Notes under the pieces: generated by a model
What the model was told of the DNA's origin: nothing
The model's input: the letters and a program-made list of their open reading frames with translations, nothing else
The model's database searches: none
In this document: one piece after another, positions 56,796 to 64,000 of the stretch
Numbering within the stretch: the stretch's first letter is position 1
How the letters are laid out: the number at the start of each line of letters is the position of its first letter
NCBI GenBank assembly: GCA_029891345.1
Contig: CM057002.1
Span: forward strand, 63,664,777-63,728,776
DNA from: Dryococelus australis
Lineage: Eukaryota; Arthropoda; Insecta; Phasmatodea; Phasmatidae
Length of the DNA stretch: 64,000 nucleotides
Direction of reading: 5' to 3'
Position numbers and translations under genes: made by a program

Positions 56796-57207
56796 TGTAA
56801 GCTGTTCACGGTGAAACGAGCAATTCTGTCATCCCTGCGCGCTGTGTATTCTGCCGCATTATGTAAAACTAACATTGTCATGGACCTCGCCACTTAACTC
56901 ATGCCTCGGTCATTTGAAAGTGTGAAATAATAAGAAAAATAAATATTTTTCAAGTGTGGTAATTTTTACACTTCGATGCATTAAAAAATCTGAAAGCGAA
57001 AAAAATCATTTAAGTTATCATACATTGCTACCTACCACTTTTTATTCAACGTTAAGATATGGAACTACTTTCCGTCCATCGGTACCAACTTTACTGGGCA
57101 CATGTCACTCAGTGCGCCCGTTTAAATATATGCAGGCAGGAGGCAGTGCCATTTTTCTATGGTTGTTTAATTTAAAAAGTTCTCACTTGATTGTGAACAG
57201 TCTTTAT
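56796..57207 (+). mobile_element. MITE-1 copy H (long form)
   Basis: The left end is TGTAAGCTGTTCACGGTGAA and the right end TTGTGAACAGTCTTTA. It has the long-form signature CATTGTCATGGACCTCGCCA, CCGTCCATCGGTACCAAC and GGAACTACTTTCCGTCC. It is non-coding. Confidence 0.88.
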
Positions 57208-58811
57208 TTTTTTTTTACGTATGTCATAATGGATCATGGTTTCGCACTATTCAACTAGCTGTGAGGCTGTAGTGTTTACTTGAATGTATGTCTGTGCGTT
57301 TTGTTTTCTTTTTTTTTTTCAAATTCAGTCATGACAGTCAATTTTGGAGGATTTGTTCTGTGAGGTACATAACAATAACGTTTGGATAAGTAATTATTTT
57401 TGTATTTTCATTCCGTTACTTCTACCATTAGAACTGTTAAAGAGTACAATCCCCCAAAGTTACGTGTGAGTGACCAACTGTGCATTTCCGTCATTATACG
57501 CGTTTAATTTTCTGGACCTTTAGTTTACCGTGTGATATCCAAGGACAAGATTTGCGCCATAAATATTGTGGTACTCATTGTAAATATGGTTTACGACGAT
57601 TGGGGACATTAACTGATAATATTATTTACATATTGACTATTATATACAGCAATACCTTTTCGATCTACCACGAGTGACAGTCGTTTTAATTATTACATTA
57701 AAATGGTATCTCTTGGATGTGCAAAAAAAAGTGGATCGAGAAATAAAATCCCAGTAGCGGAAATTCAAAATTTAACAAAGCGTTTAAAAAATTGTGAAAT
57801 GTATTTCAGATTCACTCGATTTTAACTAATCTTGCTGTGAATATGATGTGATGTTTGAATTGACAGTGCGATGCGGGTGAATAATTAGACGGAGATTTTT
57901 GGACGTTTGCCATTGCGAAGCAGATGCCGGTGATAGAAAAACAAGACTGAAGACGAAAAAAATTAGCACAGCAGTTTTCCCAGGCACGAGAGATGATATA
58001 AATTGATACGTAGTATTAAAATATGTATCATAATCCTTCAGTTACACCTGTCAGACGTGATAACTGCATTTTACTGAGGTGTCTGGAGAACGAAAATTTT
58101 TTTTTAGAAGTCTTGATTTCATAAACAGCATTTTAAATAGGAATAAACAATTCTACGAAGAAGCTGAAATTTAAAGCTGCCCATTTACTTCAAGTTTTAT
58201 GACTGAGTGTAATGGTATATAAATTGCTTGTCAAAATACATTTTGAATAGGTGTTTTATTATGTCATTTAAACGTAACATAATATGTATTACAAGAAGGT
58301 GAAAATTACAAATTGCACATAATAATGTCTTATATTACACCCGGAATAATTAGAGTAATTAAATTTACATCACATTTATTGTAAACGAACAGTTATGTAT
58401 GTGAATCCATAAGCTATATTTATTACTTGAACAACAAAAATATAAAATTTTCTAAAACTCTGTGACCATAATTCGCCTAGGTATATAACTTGTTGTTTGT
58501 GTTCTAGTCTTTTTCTACCCTATCACTCATCATAATGGAATTATGACGTGCCGTAATTACAATAAAAATATTCTAGTTTAGTTAAAATAGAAAAATCAAC
58601 GTCAACACAACAAAACGTATTCAAATTGTCATTCTGAGTAGAAAAAGAACACATCAATGATATCAACTGATGAAAGTATAGCATTCGTGTCCTATTTATT
58701 ATGTAGTGAGGATTTAATGTTACTCCCAAAAATAAAATATTCACTTATGTTTTCCTGGAGGCGTTTACGTTATAAAGAAATAATTGACGCGCAACAGCAA
58801 AATTGTTCCAA
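57208..58811. other. Anonymous AT-rich DNA, no gene seen
   Basis: No supported feature. The short frames lack recognisable domains. Confidence 0.5.
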
Positions 58812-59000
58812 TATCGCAATAACCAAGGCGAACCTGGTTCGATTCCTTGTGGGATCCCACCAGGATTTCTGCACGTAGGAATAGTACCGCTGATCAGTGG
58901 GTTTTCTCGGGTATCTCCCGTTTCCCCGCTCCATATCCACCTTAGCTTCATCCTCATTGACTCTCAAGACACTTCGTTGTTCAGAGTAGTTCAGACCGCT
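58812..59000 (+). mobile_element. tRNA-derived SINE, family A
   Basis: Box B CTGGTTCGATTCCTTG is followed by the family body: GTGGGTTTTCTCGGGTATCT, CCCGTTTCCCCGCTCC, and the tail GACTCTCAAGACACTTCG with TTCAGAG. The 5' half with box A is missing or unrecognisable. Confidence 0.8.
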
Positions 59001-60235
59001 TCACTCCACCACTGAGATCCGATTCTGGGTAAGACGGAGATGTGTTTGAATTTTTCATTAGTTCTGTTTAACATTGTTTAAGGCCTCTCCACGTTAGTTT
59101 CTCATCATGAAGTTTTACTGATAAAATAACAGCTTAGATATTATAATTAATAGACGTGTATACATATATCAGATAAAAACAGTATACGTCACATAAAAAC
59201 AATGTTGATTAATATATTTTTCAAGAAGATCGTATTTACTACCATGTCAGAGAGTTTCATGTTCAGGAACACACACACACACACACATATATATTTATTT
59301 ATTTATTAACTTTACTTAATAGTCAGCTGACGTTTTTAAATATTTATGTTGTTCATCTGCTCTTAAAGGACAGGTTTTACATTTATTGCAATTATATTAC
59401 TTGAACTGGTAAACGACCGTAAATTTTATTCAGTGATATGTATATTGATTTATTTCCTAAATTATAGATAAATACAAATCTTAATACATTAATTTTCCAT
59501 ACTCTTGCCAAAATGAAATATTAAAAAATTTAGTAACGTGGCAAATCATTTTTAATATATTTCCTAACAAGGAAATAATTACTAACATATATTTAAAAAA
59601 AAAAACGTATTTTCTAACCATTATGAGAACGCTCTGCCTCAGTAAAATTTATTTCAACATTATTTGTATCACGTTTTTCACGCAATGAGTACTAACGTTA
59701 ACGATATTTTTAGGGTTGGGATTTCATTTGCAAATACTTTTTCAGTCTACATCACAAAATTAAAATCCTATATTATTTTTGAAACCAATTGATCTTGTCT
59801 CACAAGATTATCACCGATATAACCATAGCTGCCATTATTGCCGTTATTAACTCAACTAAAGTACCATATTACCAGATTATGTTATTCTTAATTCATTATA
59901 TTATTATATTCAGTTTTACTGGTTGTTTATGTTGAGATATAAAAATGGTTGTAGTTTGGAGCGACTGATTTTCTTATGCGAAAACGATGAATTACATTTT
60001 GCATGTCATGCATAGAAAATAGCATGCGTGTTTCGCCTGGACGTTGGCTAGGTTAATATTAAAAGTAGCACTTTCATATTCTCGTACTTGGTTTCACATC
60101 CTTTGGTTAGAAGTTTGTCATGTAGTTCATTCTGTTGTATCTCGGATTATAGTGGACTGGAGAATTGTATTGTACAGGGATATCTAACGTACCACGGTTT
60201 TATGCTTGAAAGATTAGCAGGGGATTAAGGTCACT
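59001..60235. other. Anonymous AT-rich DNA with a short microsatellite
   Basis: (AC)n, then (TA)n, then (TTTA)n lies at 59268-59312. No gene was recognised. Confidence 0.5.
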
Positions 60236-60475
60236 ATGGCTGAGCGGTTAGCCTGCTCGCCTCCCACCAAGGCGATCCAGTTTCAATGCCGGTCGGGTAA
60301 GTCCGTATTTTCGCATGAGCCGGACGATGCCATTGGTCCGCGGGTTTTCTCGCGGATCTCCCGTTCCCCGCGCCCCTTTATTACGGCGCTGCTCCATACT
60401 CACCTCAATCACCCCCATCGGCTCTGAAGATCTCGCTGTTGAGAGCCGCCCAAATCTCTCCACTTAACAAGGGAC
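60236..60475 (+). mobile_element. tRNA-derived SINE, family A (best copy)
   Basis: Box A TGGCTGAGCGGTTAGCC and box B CAGTTTCAATGCCGGTCGG give a clear tRNA-like head. The body is GGACGATGCCATTGGTCCGC, GGGTTTTCTCGCGGATCTCC and CGTTCCCCGCGCC. The tail is CTCTGAAGATCTCGCTGTTG with AGAGCC and CTCTCCACTTAAC. It lies tail to tail with the minus-strand copy at 60601-60812. Confidence 0.9.
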
Positions 60476-60600
60476 GGCTTACAGACTGACTTATAACATA
60501 ACTTAAATTAACACCCATCCGTTACCCGGGATTCGAACCCAGAGACTCCCGCACCCCATATCGGTGACGCACCAACCGACTGCACCACGGGAGGACGGCT
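60476..60600 (-). mobile_element. tRNA-derived SINE, family B
   Basis: On the minus strand the 5' end is AGCCGTCCTCCCGTGGTGCA, box A is GTGGTGCAGTCGGTTGG and box B CTCTGGGTTCGAATCCCG. The tail is GGATGGGTGTTAATTTAAG, then TAAGTCAGTCTGTAAGCCGT. It matches 18475-18605 and sits exactly between two tail-to-tail family A copies. Confidence 0.9.
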
Positions 60601-60812
60601 TGGAGTGGAGAAGAATGAGTGGCTCTGAACTTCGGGGTCTTGAGAGTCGGTGAGGGTGAAGCGAGGTGAGTATGGAGCAACACCAGAATGCATGGGCAGG
60701 GGGAATGGGATATCCCCGAGAAAACCTGAGGACCAGCGGCACCGCCCGGCACGACTTCGACGTACGGAAATCCAAGAGCGACCCCACCGCTTCGCCTAGG
60801 TGGGAGGCAAGT
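60601..60812 (-). mobile_element. tRNA-derived SINE, family A
   Basis: On the minus strand a worn head (TGCCTCCCACCTAGGCGAAG) leads to CGGTGCCGCTGGTCCTCAGG, TTTTCTCGGGGATATCCC, ATACTCACCTCGCTTC and the tail GACTCTCAAGACCCCGAAG with TTCAGAGCC and TTCTCCACTCC. Confidence 0.85.
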
Positions 60813-60939
60813 ACTCTTGTATATGATGAAATATATCTAAAAGCGACTGTATTATGGACGCAGTATCATTTGGAGCAAAATATGTCATATGAATGTGGGT
60901 CCTATTCCCAATATTTACAGAGTTATTCGACAAACTATA
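60813..60939. other. Short spacer
   Basis: No feature was recognised. Confidence 0.4.
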
Positions 60940-61055
60940 AATGCCTAGATAATTACGTATGGGGGTGGATGAAGGATGTTGTTTACCAAAGGACTGCACA
61001 AACACGTATGGAACAACGTGCTCGTATCATGTATGTTGCTGAAGAAATCAATTAA
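60940..61055 (+). pseudogene. Mariner/Tc-type transposase C-terminal scrap
   Basis: The frame reads LDNYVWGWMKDVVYQRTAQT and then RMEQRARIMYVAEEI. This matches the common insect transposase ending 'LD-F/Y-LWG-LK-VY', a variable part, and a helix of the 'L--RI--A---I' type. Only about 36 codons are recognisable, so the superfamily assignment is tentative. The frame stops soon after, as real C-termini do. Confidence 0.45.
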
Positions 61056-61189
61056 AAAAACCGCGTGTGGTCAAGTGAATGGAAACGGAAACATTTTTCA
61101 ACTTATTTTGTACGCTAGTTAGATGCAATGTTCATGCTCAAATATGCCATCCTAGAAATTTGCCATCCTAAAATTTGCCATCCTAGAAA
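61056..61189. other. Short spacer with TTGCCATCCTA triplication
   Basis: The words TGCCATCCTAGAAATT, TGCCATCCTAAAATT and TGCCATCCTAGAAAA follow one another at about 61145-61190, just before the LINE begins. The triplication may mark the truncation point. Confidence 0.5.
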
Positions 61190-62790
61190 ACACACCACAC
61201 ACCAAGTCCAGATTCTACACCACCCACATTGGAAGAGATAGAGGAGATCGTACAACAACTGAAAAGCAACAGAGCGCCAGGAGAATATGGCATTATCGCC
61301 GAGATCTGGAAGCTTGTAGACGAAGACATCACAAAGAAAATTCATAGAATTATCACAGAAGTTTGGGTCAGAGAAAATCCAGCAAGAATAGAAGTGTGCA
61401 CTAATCAATCACCTTCGTAAAAAGGGCGACAGGACAGATCCCAACAATTACAGAGGTAACTCTGTGCCGCCAGTTACTTATAAAATTCTCTCTAAAGCAT
61501 TACTCAACAGGCTAGAATCTCAGGCAGACCCACAAATAGTAAATTCCAGGCAGGTTTTAGAAAAGGAAGATCATGCATCGAAACAGATCTGGAACCTGAG
61601 AACACTCCTGTAAATAAGACAAACGAACAACACCGTAATCAAATTTGTGGATTTCAAGATGCATACGACTCCATACACAGACAAACACTCTGTGACATAA
61701 TGAAAGAACACGGCATAGACAAGAAGACAAGGGCTCTAATACATCATACACTCATGGATGCCACATCTAAAATAAAATTTATGGGAGAAACCTCGGAACC
61801 ATTCGAAATACGCACTGGAGTCAGGCAAGGAGACGGACTATCACCGCTTGTATTCAACATGGTATTGGACAAAGTTGTCAAACAATGGGAAACGCAGGTC
61901 AAAGGAGTACAGTTAAGAAGAACACGTAATACCAGAACAATTATAAGATGCCTGGCATCTGCGGATGACCTAGCGATACTCAACAACAATGAACATGAAG
62001 CACAAGAAGCACTGAAGTATATGGAAACATAAAAAGAGTCGAGAAATTCAAATATCTAGGGGAATACAAACAAACAGGTGGATCGAACAAGGCATTGGAT
62101 GTGGAAAGATCAGAAAAAACTTCAAAGGGCATACAGACTCACACGGGCACATTATAACAAAATAAATATATCAAGACAGGCCACACTCAGACATTACAAC
62201 ACAGTTGTACTGCCAGAAGCACCATGTGCATCAGAATCGACCACGATTGTGACTTCAGGCATCACAGAAGTTGAAAAAATTGAACGCAAAATCCTTAGAA
62301 ATTTTTTTGGAACAATACATATAGAAGGCATATGGATGAAAAGACCAACCAAAGAACTGCATTACCATACAGATGCACTCACAGACACAGTCGGAGGACG
62401 CATATTACAATTCTACAGGTATATAAAGAGAATGAACATCACTAGACTTACAAAGAGGATCTTTGATGTGGTGAATGGCTCAATCAGGAAAACCAATTGA
62501 TTCCAAGAAATAGAAGAGAACCTAAATCTTGCAGGGATCAGTAAGAATATTACAAGAAAAATGGGACAGTTCAAAAACAAATTTATGAAATAAAGAATTC
62601 GAAATACGGAGGAAAACGGGAACAAAGTGGACAGAACGAAGGAAACAGGAACTCAGTGAACAAATGAAGAGGTTCTGGGAAGAGAAAAGGAAGAAGACAA
62701 GTAAAAACTGAATAGTCATGAATAATTTGAGTTCAAACACTGTCCTCAAGGGCAGTAATGACTAATAGTAATAATAATAGTATGTGTACA
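61190..62790 (+). pseudogene. LINE (non-LTR retrotransposon) reverse transcriptase, 5'-truncated and broken
   Basis: The segment starts inside the region before the reverse transcriptase (EEIEEIVQQLKSNRAPGEYG). The fingers/palm block KKGDRTDPNNYRG with TYKILSKALLNRL follows, then motif A (QDAYDSIHRQTL), motif B (VRQGDGLSPLVFNMVLDKVV) and motif C as LASADDLAIL, where the usual F/Y before ADD is S. After KYMET about 30-40 codons seem deleted, and RVEKFKYLG follows. The C-terminal region (LRHYNTVVLPEAPCASES, ERKILRNFFGTIH, RRILQF-like GGRILQFYRYIKRM, RFWEEKRKKTSKN) ends at about 62711. A short tail with TAATAATAG-type repeats closes it at about 62785. At least four frame changes are present. No endonuclease domain is in view. 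The clade is uncertain. Confidence 0.9.
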
Positions 62791-63541
62791 TACAAAGCAA
62801 CCCGTAAGAAAGCACGCTTCCGAGTAATAAGAAGAAACAATCCATGGTTCCTAAAATTGCACGTAATCTTGATGTTGTGAACTCATCTGGAATTAATGAA
62901 ACCAAGTTTCACCATGTTACTCGTATAATGTCATAACGACGAAACATCACTATAAGTTTCTTAAATATAAAGGAATAATTATCTTTGATTTGTAGCCAGT
63001 GTATTGAAAAATGGTATTTAATAAATTCAATATAATTCAAATATTGTTATGTGTTAAGTAGTAGATTATACAAGGTTTACATCCTTTTTATGACCCTGCA
63101 ACATGCGACTGCATTTAGAACCCATCAGGTTACACTGTCTTCTCACATGAGCATGCACTTCGAAGAGTTAGTAACAGTGACACGGGTATTTCCCCTGTGT
63201 ATGTTGGCTGGATACGCTTTTTCCCAATTCCGGCACCAGACATAAAAATAAAATATGGGTCGTGTCAGAGAAGCCGAGGCGGGAAATGTTACTTTGGAGG
63301 TACTCGGTACAATAAGAGAATGTGTCACGTGTAAAAAAAAAAATGACATGCAATTTTCTGTACTTGTCGGCTGTACTTCCAGTGTATGAATTAAATATCA
63401 CAATAAAAAGAAGTAAATGATCTATTTCAAATAAAATAAGGGGTTTTATACAAACAAAACTTAAACTAAGGGACTCGTCAATTACCTAAATACCTGATGA
63501 ATACGTCTTTTATTGAATTGCAAATCTCTAAAATTACCCCG
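62791..63541. other. Anonymous DNA, no gene seen
   Basis: No supported feature. Short overlapping frames at 63051-63401 lack recognisable domains. Confidence 0.5.
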
Positions 63542-63965
63542 TATAGTGTAATTTCCATCTTTTCTGAAACTCTCCTTAAGTTCTACTTCCAGGATATTAC
63601 TCGGCCCCATGCAAACACAGCTTAACCAAGTCTGGAAAATTATAACCAAGGGACAGCGCACCGTATTTGTGTGCACGCAGTGCAATGATACTTTGCACGG
63701 GAACTATTTCTTACTAGACGTTACCAACACACCTATTGCCTTGCTGTTTTAATTCATATTAATTACAAATCAAATTTATTAAAATGTATTAATAAAATAT
63801 AAGTATTAACTCAATTGAATAAATAATGAGTTACTATTATATAAACAGAAGTATAAAATGCTTGTGATACGTGAAATATCCAGGAAACAATCAAACAAGT
63901 CATACATGGAGGGATTTTTCAAAGGTTTGATTAAAGAAGTGTGAATAAACCGTGAATAGACTATA
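63542..63965 (+). mobile_element. MITE-2 copy K
   Basis: The left end is TATAGTGTAATTTCCATC (worn) and the right end AAACCGTGAATAGACTATA. The inside is well preserved: TTAAGTTCTACTTCCAGGAT, CTCGGCCCCATGCAAACACA, GCTTAACCAAGTCTGG, GGGACAGCGCACC, TTACTAGACGTTACCAACAC and CATACATGGAGGGATTTTTC. It retains the single TA that serves as empty site for the nested insertion in copy N. Confidence 0.92.
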
Positions 63966-64000
63966 GTTATTGAATCACGGAGTATAATAAAACCATTCTA

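Noticed and set aside
60236-60310. Genuine tRNA gene
   Set aside because: Box A and box B are present, but the cloverleaf arms do not close and the same head recurs as a SINE with a long body.

Overview
The window is repeat-dense, AT-rich eukaryotic DNA in which I recognise no complete host gene. Class II transposons, MITEs, tRNA-derived SINEs, a 5'-truncated LINE, long AT/GA microsatellites and decayed tandem arrays fill much of it. The SINE heads, the TA-flanked MITEs and the insect-type Tc1, Harbinger and LINE proteins suggest an arthropod, most likely an insect with a large genome. I cannot name the species. Most of the remaining sequence is anonymous intergenic or intronic DNA.

Layout. 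0-10 kb: an AAACAAAT-rich repeat (1480-2170), a Tc1 transposase fossil on the minus strand with a SINE inside it (5535-6345), a LINE-tail-like repeat ending in a 10-bp minisatellite (7385-7880), and a second Tc1 fossil (9716-10294). 10-22 kb: a 554-bp near-perfect palindrome between two microsatellites (12196-12749), a second copy of the AAACAAAT-rich repeat, a long GA tract, a SINE and a clean 4 x 132-bp tandem array (20841-21368). 22.5-26.6 kb: a decayed tandem array of about 145-bp units, then an inverted repeat and nested MITEs. 27-40 kb: one SINE, more MITEs, one candidate ORF with a strongly acidic product (32103-32588), and a block rich in ATGGCGGC-type and AGGTCA-type motifs (32740-33660). 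40.5-44.1 kb: a degenerate PIF/Harbinger element with both of its genes, whose exons interleave on opposite strands, and a hAT-type MITE in an intron. A GC-rich block follows. 50.9-56.5 kb: two highly similar direct repeats of about 0.85 kb or more around a non-coding interior. 58.8-62.8 kb: a SINE cluster, a mariner scrap and a LINE reverse-transcriptase fossil.

The main result is a pair of MITE families spread over the whole window. MITE-1 has eight copies and ends beginning TAGGCTGTTCACGGT. MITE-2 has six copies and ends beginning TAGTCCATTCACGGT. They share the outer pattern TAG-N-C-N-N-TTCACGGT, so one transposase may move both. Empty sites are visible inside this same window. One is the other arm of an inverted repeat; others are intact MITE-2 copies. 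They show that MITE-1 duplicates the dinucleotide TA on insertion, which is the Tc1/mariner pattern, and that at least one MITE-1 landed inside an older MITE-2. No autonomous partner is in view.

All coordinates of repeats were set by eye and may be off by some bases. Family names above superfamily level are avoided where the sequence does not settle them.
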